From Microbacterium oleivorans (GTDB taxonomy: Bacteria > Actinomycetota > Actinomycetes > Actinomycetales > Microbacteriaceae), in contig NZ_MAYO01000003.1 of NCBI RefSeq assembly GCF_001691565.1, positions 1,340,766 through 1,404,765 of the forward strand: DNA of 64,000 nt. Direction: 5' to 3'. Position numbers and translations under genes: made by a program. The notes below the pieces were generated by a model. That model saw only the letters and a program-made list of their open reading frames with translations, searched no databases and was not told the origin of the DNA. Below, one piece after another: positions 8,330-17,561 of this stretch (position 1 is its first letter; every line of letters begins with the position of its first letter).

Positions 8330-9085
8330 ATGACCTCTCCCCGCCTCGTCGCCTTCGATCTCGACGACACGCTCGCGCCCTCGAAGACCGCCATCGATCC
8401 GCGCATGGGCGACCTCCTCCTTCGCCTCGCCGAGCGTGTCGAGGTGGCGATCATCTCGGGCGGGCAGCTGCAGCAGTTCCGGACGCAGGTGGTGGAGAAG
8501 CTTCCCGAGACGGATGCCGCGACTCTCGCCCGCCTGCACCTGATGCCCACGTGCGGCACGCAGTACTACCGGCTCACCGCCGACGGGATCGACACGGTGT
8601 ACGCCCTCTCCCTGACCGACGACGAGAAGTCACGGGCGCTGTCCGCCGTGGAGGAAGAGGCGAAGCGCCTCGGCCTCTGGGAGAGCGAGACCTGGGGCCC
8701 CATCCTCGAGGACCGCGGTTCCCAGATCACGTTCTCCGCACTCGGCCAGTCCGCTCCCCTGGATGCCAAGACGGCGTGGGATCCCACGGGCGAGAAGAAG
8801 AACGCGCTGCGGGACGCCGTGGCAGCCCGCATCCCCGATCTCGAGGTGCGCTCGGGCGGGTCGACGTCGGTGGACATCACGCACCGCGGCATCGACAAGG
8901 CCTACGGCATGCGCAAGCTCGCCGAGCAGACCGGCATCGCCCTCGACGACATGCTGTTCGTGGGCGATCGCCTCGACGAGCACGGCAACGACTATCCCGT
9001 GCTGGCCATGGGCGTCACCTGTCACGCCGTGGCGGGCTGGGAAGACACCGCCGAGTTCCTCGACGGGCTGATCCCGACCCTCTGA
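8330..9085 (+). CDS. HAD-IIB family phosphatase (phosphomannomutase-like fold)
   Basis: 251 aa. HAD motif I is FDLDDTLA with the nucleophile Asp10 and general acid Asp12. Motif II is ISGG, Lys lies in DKAYGMRKL, and motif IV is FVGDRLDEHGND. The insert between motifs II and III has the cap arrangement of the Cof/eukaryotic-type phosphomannomutase branch (HAD-IIB), for example TCGTQYYRL and GSQITFSALGQ. Members dephosphorylate sugar phosphates or interconvert hexose phosphates; the substrate cannot be told from sequence. GGAG lies 7 nt before the ATG. It has its own short intergenic region behind the tRNA terminator and is convergent with tdk. Confidence 0.85.
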   Translation: MTSPRLVAFDLDDTLAPSKTAIDPRMGDLLLRLAERVEVAIISGGQLQQFRTQVVEKLPETDAATLARLHLMPTCGTQYYRLTADGIDTVYALSLTDDEKSRALSAVEEEAKRLGLWESETWGPILEDRGSQITFSALGQSAPLDAKTAWDPTGEKKNALRDAVAARIPDLEVRSGGSTSVDITHRGIDKAYGMRKLAEQTGIALDDMLFVGDRLDEHGNDYPVLAMGVTCHAVAGWEDTAEFLDGLIPTL

Positions 9086-9089
9086 GCCC

Positions 9090-9728
9090 TCAGCGGAGCC
9101 GCTCGCCCGATTCGCGCAGGTAGCACCGCGCGCACATCGATTCGTAGGTGACGCGGTCGGGCGACAGCTCGTCGATCGCGACCTGATCGCCGTCGAAGAC
9201 GAACCGTCCGCCGACGAGGCGCGCATTGAAGAGAGCTTTGCTGCCGCACCGGCAGATCGTCTTCAGCTCCTCGAGGCTGTGGGCGAGCTCCATGAGGCGA
9301 GCGGACCCGGGGAAGGCGCGCGTCTGGAAGTCCGTCCGGATACCGTATGCCAGGACCGGGATGCCGTCGCTCACCGCGATGCGCAGGAGGTCGTCGATCT
9401 GCTCAGGGGCGAGGAACTGCGCTTCGTCGACGAGGAGGCAGGCCACGTCGGTCCGCATGTCGGGAACGAGGGCGGCCTCCGCCTCGCGCTGGACGCGGCG
9501 GCGGTGCTCGGCGAACACCTCGCGCGCATCGTCGTCGGGGCCGATGAGGAAGTCGACCGTGCGTTCGACGCCGAGGCGGCTCGAGATCTGGTCGGCGCCC
9601 TTCGTGTCTATCTCGGGCTTGGCGAGCAGCACGCGTTGGCCGCGTTCCTCGTAGTTGAACGCCGCCTGCAGCAGGGCCGTCGACTTGCCCGAATTCATCG
9701 CGCCGTAGCGGAAGTACAGCTTCGCCAC
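9090..9728 (-). CDS. tdk: Thymidine kinase (type II)
   Basis: 212 aa. Phosphorylates thymidine (and deoxyuridine) in pyrimidine salvage. The P-loop is GAMNSGKST at residues 9-17. ACLLVDEAQFL is the Walker B region with the catalytic Glu. Two CxxC-like pairs, CRCGSKALF and CARCYLR, form the structural zinc site, and LVGGRFVFDGDQVAI is the lasso region. The start is GTG (9728). It lies 9 nt after the mqo stop on the same strand, so it is probably read from the mqo transcript although the two functions are unrelated. The next gene on the left is convergent, 4 nt away. Confidence 0.95.
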   Translation of the reverse strand: MAKLYFRYGAMNSGKSTALLQAAFNYEERGQRVLLAKPEIDTKGADQISSRLGVERTVDFLIGPDDDAREVFAEHRRRVQREAEAALVPDMRTDVACLLVDEAQFLAPEQIDDLLRIAVSDGIPVLAYGIRTDFQTRAFPGSARLMELAHSLEELKTICRCGSKALFNARLVGGRFVFDGDQVAIDELSPDRVTYESMCARCYLRESGERLR

Positions 9729-9737
9729 GGGCGCGTC

Positions 9738-11288
9738 TCAGACGTTGATCTGCAGCGCGGCCGCGGTCTTCTGCAGCACCTCGGAGGCCGTCTCGGGAGA
9801 CGTGTTGAGCGTCTGACCGTACGTGGGGATGAGCGTCTTGAGGGTGGGCTCCCAGCCCGCCAGGCGGTCGGGGAAGCACGTCTTCAGCAGGCCGAGCATG
9901 ATCGACGCACCCGTCGAGGCCCCCGGAGAGGCGCCCAGCAGGCCGGCGATCGACCCGTCGGCGGAGCTCACGACCTCGGTGCCGAACTGCAGCACGCCGC
10001 CTTTCTTCGGGTCCTTCTTCATGACCTGCGCACGCTGGCCGGCCTGCAGCAGCTCCCAGTCCTCGTCGCGCGCGCCCGGCATGAAGTCGCGGAGGGAATC
10101 GACCTTCTTGCCGTGGCCCTTCAGCAGTTCGCTGACGAGGTACTTGATGAGGCCCGGGTTGTCGACGGCGACCTTCAGCATCGGCAGGATGTTGCCGGGG
10201 CGCACCTGGGCGACGATGTCCGTCATCCGGCCGTTCTTCAGAAACTTCGGGCTGAACGTGGCGAACGGACCGAACAGCAGGGACGCCTCACCGTCGACGA
10301 CACGCGTGTCGAGGTGCGGGACCGACATGGGGGGCGCACCGACGGACGCCTGCGAGTAGACCTTCGCCTTGTGCTGCGCGACGAGCTCGGGCTTCGAGGT
10401 CTTCAGCCACTGGCCGCCGATCGGGAACACGCCGTAGCCCGAGATCTCGGGGATGCCGGAGCGCTGCAGGAGCTTGATGGCCCAGCCGCCCGCACCCACG
10501 AAGACGAACCGCGCGCGCACCTTTCCGGGCGTGCGACCGACCGTATGACGGTAGGTGACCTCCCACGTGCCGTCCTTCTGGCGCTTCAGGTTCCGGACCT
10601 CGCGGTTGGTCTCGACGTCGACACCGGAAGCGGCGAGGTGCTCGAAGAGCTGGCGCGTGAGCGACCCGAAGTCGACGTCGGTGCCGGCGGGGACGCGGGT
10701 GGCTGCGAACGGCTCGCCCTTGCGGCGCTTCTGCATGAGCAGCGGCGCCCACTCGTTGATGACGCGGGAGTCCTCGGAGTACTCGATGCCGGCGAACAGC
10801 GGCTGCTCCCTGAGTACCTCGTAGCGCTTCTTGAGGAAGGCGACATCCTTCTCGCCGCGGACGAAGGTCATGTGCGGCGTCGCGTTGATGAAGGTGGACG
10901 GCTCATCGAGGACGCCGCGCTCGATGAGCGCGCTCCACAGCTGACGCGACTGCTGGAACTGCTCGTTGATGCCGATCGCCTTGGCCGGGTCGATCTTTCC
11001 GTCCGGACCCTCGGGCGTGTAGTTCAGCTCGCAGAGGGCGGCGTGACCCGTACCCGCGTTGTTCCACGCGTTGGAGGACTCCTGGGCGACCTCGGAGAGG
11101 CGTTCGAAGACGCCGATCTTCCAGTCCGGTTCGAGCTGCTGCAGGAGGGTGCCGAGCGTGGCGCTCATGATGCCGCCGCCGATGAGCAGGGCGTCGTAGG
11201 TGTCCGTCGGACTCACTGCGGCGGGGCCGGCTGCTGCGGCGTTCTCTGCGGCCTGATCGTCTGCTCCGGGATTGTCAGTCACGGTCAT
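9738..11288 (-). CDS. mqo: Malate:quinone oxidoreductase
   Basis: 516 aa, the normal length for the membrane-associated FAD enzyme that oxidises malate to oxaloacetate and passes electrons to quinone. The first 30 residues are acidic and alanine-rich. The FAD-binding motif is ALLIGGGIMSATLGTLLQQ, followed by AQESSNAWNNAGTGHAALCELN and later by GPFATFSPKFLKNG and GLLGASPGASTGASIM, all characteristic of the family. The start ATG has no clear ribosome binding site; a TAGACT box is nearby but only 2 nt away, and 8 nt from an in-frame GTG at 11282. No malate dehydrogenase gene is seen in the window. It lies 130 nt downstream of asd, behind a hairpin terminator. Confidence 0.96.
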   Translation of the reverse strand: MTVTDNPGADDQAAENAAAAGPAAVSPTDTYDALLIGGGIMSATLGTLLQQLEPDWKIGVFERLSEVAQESSNAWNNAGTGHAALCELNYTPEGPDGKIDPAKAIGINEQFQQSRQLWSALIERGVLDEPSTFINATPHMTFVRGEKDVAFLKKRYEVLREQPLFAGIEYSEDSRVINEWAPLLMQKRRKGEPFAATRVPAGTDVDFGSLTRQLFEHLAASGVDVETNREVRNLKRQKDGTWEVTYRHTVGRTPGKVRARFVFVGAGGWAIKLLQRSGIPEISGYGVFPIGGQWLKTSKPELVAQHKAKVYSQASVGAPPMSVPHLDTRVVDGEASLLFGPFATFSPKFLKNGRMTDIVAQVRPGNILPMLKVAVDNPGLIKYLVSELLKGHGKKVDSLRDFMPGARDEDWELLQAGQRAQVMKKDPKKGGVLQFGTEVVSSADGSIAGLLGASPGASTGASIMLGLLKTCFPDRLAGWEPTLKTLIPTYGQTLNTSPETASEVLQKTAAALQINV

Positions 11289-11375
11289 CCAGTCTACGTC
11301 GCCGCCACGGCGGGAGTCGCCGCCCGCCGCCGGTCGAGGCGGCAGGAAAGCGGGTTCTTTCCCCTGATGAAAGGC

Positions 11376-11415
11376 GGATGCCGGGTCTCATCACGCGGGG
11401 CGGGACCCGGCATCC
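11376..11415 (-). terminator. Terminator downstream of asd
   Basis: GGATGCCGGGTC (11376-11387) and GACCCGGCATCC (11404-11415) form a perfect 12-bp stem with a 16-nt loop. Read on the minus strand the stem is followed by GCCTTTC. It begins 4 nt after the asd stop codon. Both arms carry the GGATGCC word that recurs in this genome. Confidence 0.75.
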
Positions 11416-11419
11416 GTCC

Positions 11420-12613
<1,194 letters not shown>

Positions 12614-13495
12614 CTACGCCCAGGCTCGGAGCTTCTCGGGGTTCCGCATCATCCAGACGTCGGTGATCCGCTCGCCGTCGGTCGCGAAGGTCACCACCGC
12701 GGCGAGGACACCGTCCATCCGGATCGCGAACCCGAGCCCGTCCCCTGTGACGGCGGGCTCGTATGCCGCGGTCGGCTGCTTCGCTGCGAGTCCGAGGAGG
12801 AACCGCGCGACGTGATCTGCACCGCGGACGGGCCGCCGCGCGGCGGACACGATCCCGCCGCCGTCGGAGACCAGGACGACGTCGGGCGCGAGCACCCGGA
12901 CGAGGGCGTCGAGACTCCCGCTCGCACTCGCGGCGGCGAAGGCCGCGATCAGTTCGTCGTGACGGCCCCGCGGGACGCCGGCGCCCGCGCGGCGCCCGAC
13001 GTGACGGCGAGCGGATGCCGCCAGTTGCCGGCACGCGTCCGCCGACCTCCCCAGCACCTCGGCGATCTCGGCGAACGGCACCGCGAACGCCTCGTGCAGC
13101 ACGAAGGCGACGCGCTCGGCGGGGGTGAGAGTCTCCAGCACCAGGAGGAGCGCGGTGGACACCCCTTCCGCCCCGACCACGGCGTCGGCGGGGTCTCCGG
13201 TCGACGTGCCGACCGGCACCGGCTCCGGCAACCACTCCCCCACATACGTCTCGTGCCGGACGCGTGCGGATCCCAGGACGTCGAGGCAGATCCGCCCTGT
13301 CACCCGCATGAGCCAACCGCCCGGATTCGAGACGGCCGCACGCTCGACATCGCTCAACCGCAGCCATCGCAGAAAGGCCTCCTGCACGGCGTCCTCGGCA
13401 TCGGCGACCGTTCCGAGCATCCGGTACGCGGCCGCGACGAGGGTGCGCCGGTGGGCGTCGACGTCGCCGACGGGCTGCGTCGCGGCATCCGTCAT
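12614..13495 (-). CDS. ECF41-type RNA polymerase sigma factor with C-terminal SnoaL-like domain
   Basis: 293 aa. Region 2 (YRMLGTVADAEDAVQEAFLRWL, split here as YRMLGTVADAEDAV and QEAFLRWL) covers residues 24-46 and region 4 (LTPAERVAFVLHEAF, FAEIAEVLGRSADACRQL) covers 123-158. WLPEP at 88-92 and DGGG at 211-214 followed by ARRPVRGADHVARFL are the diagnostic marks of the ECF41 group, whose NTF2-like C-terminal domain controls activity in place of an anti-sigma factor. The start at 13495 is preceded by GGAGAT; an upstream ATG at 13603 would run into the divergent gene. The divergent SDR gene is the kind of oxidoreductase/epimerase neighbour that ECF41 factors regulate. On the minus strand TGTCACT at 13552-13546 resembles the ECF41 -35 element TGTCACA, but I find no matching -10. 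Confidence 0.92.
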   Translation of the reverse strand: MTDAATQPVGDVDAHRRTLVAAAYRMLGTVADAEDAVQEAFLRWLRLSDVERAAVSNPGGWLMRVTGRICLDVLGSARVRHETYVGEWLPEPVPVGTSTGDPADAVVGAEGVSTALLLVLETLTPAERVAFVLHEAFAVPFAEIAEVLGRSADACRQLAASARRHVGRRAGAGVPRGRHDELIAAFAAASASGSLDALVRVLAPDVVLVSDGGGIVSAARRPVRGADHVARFLLGLAAKQPTAAYEPAVTGDGLGFAIRMDGVLAAVVTFATDGERITDVWMMRNPEKLRAWA

Positions 13496-13571
13496 GGCGA
13501 TCTCCATCTCCGGCCTCACATTCGCGGAGGCTGCGTCGTCACCACAGTGACACACCTTCGAAAGGGGCGAC

Positions 13572-14315
13572 ATGAAGATCGCAGTGGCAGGCGGAACGGG
13601 CACGGTCGGAAGACTCGTCGTGCAGCAGGCGCGGGCGGGAGGACACGACGTGGTCGTCGTGTCGCGAGCGGCGGGGGTGGATCTGCGAGACCGGGCGGGT
13701 GTCGAACGCGTTCTGGCAGGAGCGGACGCGGTCGTGGACGCGGCGAGCGTCGGGACGACGAGCGCGGCGACCGCGACGGAATTCTTCCAAGCGGCATCCG
13801 GCGCCCTGCTCGCCGCCGCCGCGAACGCCGGGGTGGGGCACGTCGTGCTGCTGTCGATCGTCGGGATCGACCGGAATCCCCACGGCTACTACGCCGGCAA
13901 GGTCCGCCAGGAGCACCTCTACGAACAGAGTGCGGTGCCATGGAGCATCCTGCGGGCCACGCAGTTCCACGAGTTCGCCGGGCAGGTCGCGGTGCAGGCG
14001 CGCCTCGGGCCGCTTCAGCTCGCTCCGCGTGCACGGGTGCAGCCGGTCGCCGCGGCGGAGGTCGCCGCGCAGCTCATCGACCTCGCCGTCGCAGGCGCGC
14101 AGGGGCGGGTGCCGGACCTCGCCGGTCCCCGCGAGGAACGCCTGGACCGGATGATCCGGGCCTGGGTGCACCGCGACGGATCGCGGCGGCTCGTCATTCC
14201 GGTCAACATCCCGGGCGCTCAGATGCGCGGCATGCGCGACGGCCTCGCCCTGCCGGGACCGGGGGCGACCATCGCCGGGCCGAGCTTCGTCGACTGGCTC
14301 CGCACGCAGAGGTGA
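13572..14315 (+). CDS. NAD(P)-binding SDR/NmrA-like oxidoreductase, probable ECF41 target
   Basis: 247 aa atypical short-chain dehydrogenase. The Rossmann motif is VAGGTGTVGRLVVQQAR at residues 5-21. HVVLLSIVGIDRNPHGYYAGKVRQE carries the SIVG and YYxxK-like core (Tyr and Lys near 101-105). PWSILRATQFHEF is typical of the NmrA/YwnB branch. AAGGGG lies 6 nt before the ATG. It is transcribed away from the sigma factor across a 76-nt gap. Proteins of this class and carboxymuconolactone decarboxylases are the genes usually found beside ECF41 factors. The substrate is unknown. Confidence 0.88.
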   Translation: MKIAVAGGTGTVGRLVVQQARAGGHDVVVVSRAAGVDLRDRAGVERVLAGADAVVDAASVGTTSAATATEFFQAASGALLAAAANAGVGHVVLLSIVGIDRNPHGYYAGKVRQEHLYEQSAVPWSILRATQFHEFAGQVAVQARLGPLQLAPRARVQPVAAAEVAAQLIDLAVAGAQGRVPDLAGPREERLDRMIRAWVHRDGSRRLVIPVNIPGAQMRGMRDGLALPGPGATIAGPSFVDWLRTQR

Positions 14316-14319
14316 CCCG

Positions 14320-14838
14320 TCAGCGACCCGTGCCCGCGTGGACGACGGCTTCGGTGTCGCCGTCGAGTCCGTAGGCGGTGTGCACGACACGTGCCGCCTC
14401 AGCGAGGTCGTCACCGCGGACGACGACCGAGATGCGGATCTCCGACGTCGAGATCATCTCGATGTTGACGCCCGTCGTCGACAGCGCCTCGAACAGCGTC
14501 GCGGAGACGCCCGAGTGGGTGCGCATGCCGGCGCCGACGACCGACAGCTTGCCGATCTGGTCGTCGTGGACGAGCTTGTCGAAGCCGACCGCGGTCTGCT
14601 CGACCGACAGCGCGCGGAGCGCCGTCGAGGCCTCGGCCTTGGGGAGCGTGAAGGAGATGTCGGTGCGACCGGTCGCGGCGGCCGACACGTTCTGCACGAT
14701 CATGTCGACGTTCGCACCGGACTTCGCCACGATCTTGAAGATGTCGGCGGCCTTGCCGGGGACGTCGGGCACACCGACGACGGTGATCTTGGCCTGGCTG
14801 AGGTCGGTGGCGACACCGGTGACGATGGGCTCTTCCAT
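14320..14838 (-). other. Probable internal translation start for the aspartokinase beta subunit
   Basis: Within lysC the minus-strand sequence reads GAGGGAGAAGAG directly before an in-frame ATG (14838-14836, Met257). Starting there gives a 172-residue protein, [15 protein letters not shown] onward, consisting of the two ACT domains. From memory the beta subunit of the Corynebacterium glutamicum enzyme begins at the equivalent MEE residue and has the same length. The strong ribosome binding site supports an alpha2-beta2 enzyme here. Confidence 0.7.
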
Positions 14839-15606
14839 CTCTTCTCCCTCTTCGTGGTCGGGGGCGGTCATCCCCGCACCGAGAACATAGGTGCCGACGC
14901 CCGAGCTGAAGGTCGAGCGGGCGTGGATCATGACGCCGTGGCGGCGGGCGAACTCGACGGCCCGGATGTACAGCACCTTCGCGCCGTTCGCGGCGAGCTC
15001 GAGCATCTCCTCGGACGTGACGGTCGCGAGCTTGCGAGCCTTCGGTACGACACGGGGGTCGGCGGTGAAGATGCCGTCGACATCGCTGTAGATCTCGCAG
15101 ACGTCGGCGTTCAGCGCAGCGGCGAGCGCGACGGCGGTCGTATCGGAGCCCCCGCGCCCGAGCGTCGTGATGTCTCGCGTGTCGCGGCTGAAACCCTGGA
15201 ATCCGGCGACGATGACGATGGCCCCCTCGTCGAGCGCCTCGCGGACGCGGACCGGCGTGACGTCCACGATGCGAGCGGCCCCGTGCGAGCTGTCGGTGAT
15301 CATGCCTGCCTGGCTGCCCGTGAACGACCGCGCCTCGAAGCCCATCGAGTTGATGGCCATGGCGAGCAGCGCCATCGAGATGCGCTCACCGCTGGAGAGG
15401 AGCATGTCGAGTTCGCGCGGCGCCGGCAGCGGCGAGACCTGAGAGGCCAGGTCGAGCAGTTCGTCGGTCGTGTCGCCCATCGCGCTCACGGCGACGACGA
15501 CGTCGTTCCCGGCACGTCGGGCGTCGACGATCCGCTTCGCGACGCGTCGGATGCTCTCGGCGTCGGCGACGGAGGAACCGCCGTACTTCTGGACGATCAG
15601 GGCCAT
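14320..15606 (-). CDS. lysC: Aspartokinase
   Basis: 428 aa. Phosphorylates aspartate, the committed step of the aspartate family. [12 protein letters not shown] at residues 4-15 is the nucleotide/substrate signature, followed by [33 protein letters not shown] and [13 protein letters not shown]. Two ACT domains fill the C-terminal 170 residues and end in [16 protein letters not shown], implying feedback control by lysine and threonine. The ATG at 15606 is preceded by GGGAG; an upstream ATG at 15657 only adds unrelated residues. A second start inside the gene (14838) would give a separate beta subunit. The stop lies 4 nt from the convergent SDR gene. Confidence 0.97.
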   Translation of the reverse strand: MALIVQKYGGSSVADAESIRRVAKRIVDARRAGNDVVVAVSAMGDTTDELLDLASQVSPLPAPRELDMLLSSGERISMALLAMAINSMGFEARSFTGSQAGMITDSSHGAARIVDVTPVRVREALDEGAIVIVAGFQGFSRDTRDITTLGRGGSDTTAVALAAALNADVCEIYSDVDGIFTADPRVVPKARKLATVTSEEMLELAANGAKVLYIRAVEFARRHGVMIHARSTFSSGVGTYVLGAGMTAPDHEEGEEMEEPIVTGVATDLSQAKITVVGVPDVPGKAADIFKIVAKSGANVDMIVQNVSAAATGRTDISFTLPKAEASTALRALSVEQTAVGFDKLVHDDQIGKLSVVGAGMRTHSGVSATLFEALSTTGVNIEMISTSEIRISVVVRGDDLAEAARVVHTAYGLDGDTEAVVHAGTGR

Positions 15607-15734
15607 GTCGGATACTCCCGGGTGGATGCCGGACGTCGCCGGCGGGCGGTGGCTCACGCCCGGGCACCATCCTACGGAGCGCCTCGTGCCGTCACCGCCA
15701 TGTGACGCCGACCCTGTGACGGGGGACGCTCATT

Positions 15735-15740
15735 TAGGCT
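15735..15740 (+). promoter_or_regulatory. -10 box TAGGCT of thrE, leaderless
   Basis: TAGGCT is followed by 7 nt and the ATG at 15748. No Shine-Dalgarno sequence is present. Confidence 0.6.
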
Positions 15741-15747
15741 GGCAGGC

Positions 15748-17139
15748 ATGGGACGACGCCAGTTCTTCACGTCGCTGCAGGCACTCGTCCGCTCCCCCGA
15801 GAACTCGACGCCGCACACCGAGATGCTCCCGGTGATCGACGACGCCTTCGCCGTCGGGGTCCTCGACCTCAGCATCCGCATCGGGGAGTCGATGCTCGCC
15901 TCGGGAGCTCCCGCGAGCGAGGTCACCCTGACGATCGTGCGCATCGCCGGCGTCTACGGGCTCGACCCCGTCCACGTCGACGTCAGCTACAACTCGATCA
16001 CCGTCGCGCATCACCGAAGCGGCGCCGACAAGCCGATCACCCTCATGCGCGTCGTCCGCAGCCAGGCCCCTGATCACGCCCGCCTGCAGCGCCTCCAGGC
16101 CCTCGTCACCGAGATCCGGGGCGGGATGCCGGTCGACGCCGCCCGCGCGGAGTTCCGCATCGTGCGCCGCACGCCGTTCGCGTACCACCCGCCGGTCATC
16201 GTCACGGCTCAGGCGCTTCTCGCCGTCGGGGTCGCGGTCATGTTCGGGGCGAACTGGCTCGTCATCCTGCTCTCCTTCATCGCCGCGGGCGGCGCCGCGA
16301 TCACGCAGTTCCTCCTCGGTCGGGCGCATGTTCCGTTCTTCTTCAGCCAGGTCGCCGGCGCCTTCGTCCTGACCCTCATCGCCGCCGTCGCTCCGAGTCT
16401 CGAGGCGACCGGGTGGCCGGTCGCGCAGGACATCAGACCGACGGTGATCGTCGCGTCGGGGATCGTCCTGATGCTCGCGGGTCTCACGGTGGTCGGCGCC
16501 GCGCAGGACGCGATCGACGGCTTCGCACTGACGGCGACGGGCCGCATCCTCGAACTCATGACGCAGACCCTCGGCGTCGTGATCGGCATCCTCGCGGGTC
16601 TCGAGACCGCCCGGGTGGTCGGCGCCGGGATGGACGTTCCGAACGACCCGCTGCCCTTCGGGCCGCTGCCGCTGCAGTTCGTGGGCGCGGCGCTCATCGC
16701 CGTCTCGGTGACCATCTACAACGGCGCCGGTCTTCGTGTCGTGGCGGTCAGTGTCGGACTCAGCGTCGTCGCCTGGGCGGGGTACACCGCGGCATCCGCC
16801 CTCGGTTTCGAGACGGCGGCCGCCAGCGGCGTCGGTGCCTTCGCGGGCAGCCTCGTCGGCATCCTCGCGGCCTATCGGCTGCATGTGCCGTCGGTTGCGA
16901 TCACGACGGCGGCGATCCTCCCCATGGTTCCCGGTGCAGCCGTCTTCCGAGGGCTTCTCGGTGTCGTGGAGTCCGGGAGCAGCACGGCCCTGCTCCTGGA
17001 GGGGTTCACGACCCTCGCGTCGGCTGCCACCATCGGGATCGCTCTCGCCGTCGGCGCCTCGCTCGGGATCTACGTGGGCCAACCCCTGCGGGCCTCGCTC
17101 GGGACGGTCATCCGGGCCCGAGCGCGCGAGCGGTCCTGA
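15748..17139 (+). CDS. thrE: ThrE-family threonine/serine exporter
   Basis: 463 aa. A cytoplasmic domain of about 150 residues (FAVGVLDLSIRIGESMLASGAPASEV, read in parts, and VDVSYNSITVAHHR) is followed by ten or so hydrophobic segments from residue 152 on. This is the arrangement of the single-chain ThrE exporter (DUF1212 plus ThrE_2). Such proteins export threonine and serine using the proton gradient. The gene is divergent from lysC with a 141-nt gap, which fits overflow control of the aspartate family. The leaderless promoter TAGGCT fixes the start. The last residues are basic (RARARERS). Confidence 0.9.
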   Translation: MGRRQFFTSLQALVRSPENSTPHTEMLPVIDDAFAVGVLDLSIRIGESMLASGAPASEVTLTIVRIAGVYGLDPVHVDVSYNSITVAHHRSGADKPITLMRVVRSQAPDHARLQRLQALVTEIRGGMPVDAARAEFRIVRRTPFAYHPPVIVTAQALLAVGVAVMFGANWLVILLSFIAAGGAAITQFLLGRAHVPFFFSQVAGAFVLTLIAAVAPSLEATGWPVAQDIRPTVIVASGIVLMLAGLTVVGAAQDAIDGFALTATGRILELMTQTLGVVIGILAGLETARVVGAGMDVPNDPLPFGPLPLQFVGAALIAVSVTIYNGAGLRVVAVSVGLSVVAWAGYTAASALGFETAAASGVGAFAGSLVGILAAYRLHVPSVAITTAAILPMVPGAAVFRGLLGVVESGSSTALLLEGFTTLASAATIGIALAVGASLGIYVGQPLRASLGTVIRARARERS

Positions 17140-17148
17140 CCCCTCGCC

Positions 17149-17154
17149 TAGGCT
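17149..17154 (+). promoter_or_regulatory. -10 box TAGGCT of the DUF4375-like gene, leaderless
   Basis: TAGGCT is followed by 6 nt and the ATG at 17161, only 22 nt after the thrE stop, so this gene has its own start point. Confidence 0.6.
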
Positions 17155-17160
17155 CTGCGC

Positions 17161-17559
17161 ATGAGCTCTGCGAGTGACGCGATCTGGAACCGCGCCGTCG
17201 ACGACGACGTTCCCGCTACCCTCGCCGGCGACCTCGCCGCCCGGCGAGTGCTGACCTTTCACGGCACGGTCCACAACGGCGGCTTCTGGTACGCCGTCGA
17301 GGTGCACGCCGCTGACGAGGACTTCCCTCTCGACGCGGTCGCCGACGGCTACCGCACCCTCGGTCTCGAGCCGACGGCCGAGGCCGTCGACCGGGCCGCG
17401 GCCGAATACGAGGAGACCGCCGGAATCGGGGACGACGATGCGTGGGGCGAAGCCGAGGAGCGCGTGAACGACGAGTACCGCCTCGCGGACGAGGACATCC
17501 TGGCCGCCGTCGAACGCACGCTCGCTCACGAGCCGGAGCTGTTCGCCCCGACCGAGTGA
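17161..17559 (+). CDS. Small acidic protein, DUF4375/DMP19-like
   Basis: 132 aa, strongly acidic (long runs such as GDDDAWGEAEERVNDEY). The segment VLTFHGTVHNGGFWYAVEV resembles the NGGF box of the DUF4375/DMP19 family, and DGYRTLGLEPTAEAVDRA and the final ADEDILAAVERTLAHEPELF fit its helical layout. No function is known for the bacterial members; an acidic surface that mimics DNA has been discussed for DMP19. It is convergent with recR, 2 nt away. I am sure it is a gene and moderately sure of the family. Confidence 0.75.
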   Translation: MSSASDAIWNRAVDDDVPATLAGDLAARRVLTFHGTVHNGGFWYAVEVHAADEDFPLDAVADGYRTLGLEPTAEAVDRAAAEYEETAGIGDDDAWGEAEERVNDEYRLADEDILAAVERTLAHEPELFAPTE

Positions 17560-17561
17560 CC

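Noticed and set aside
13496..13603. Longer N terminus of the ECF41 factor from ATG 13603
   Set aside because: It would overlap the start of the divergent SDR gene and place the intergenic control region inside coding sequence; ATG 13495 has a ribosome binding site.
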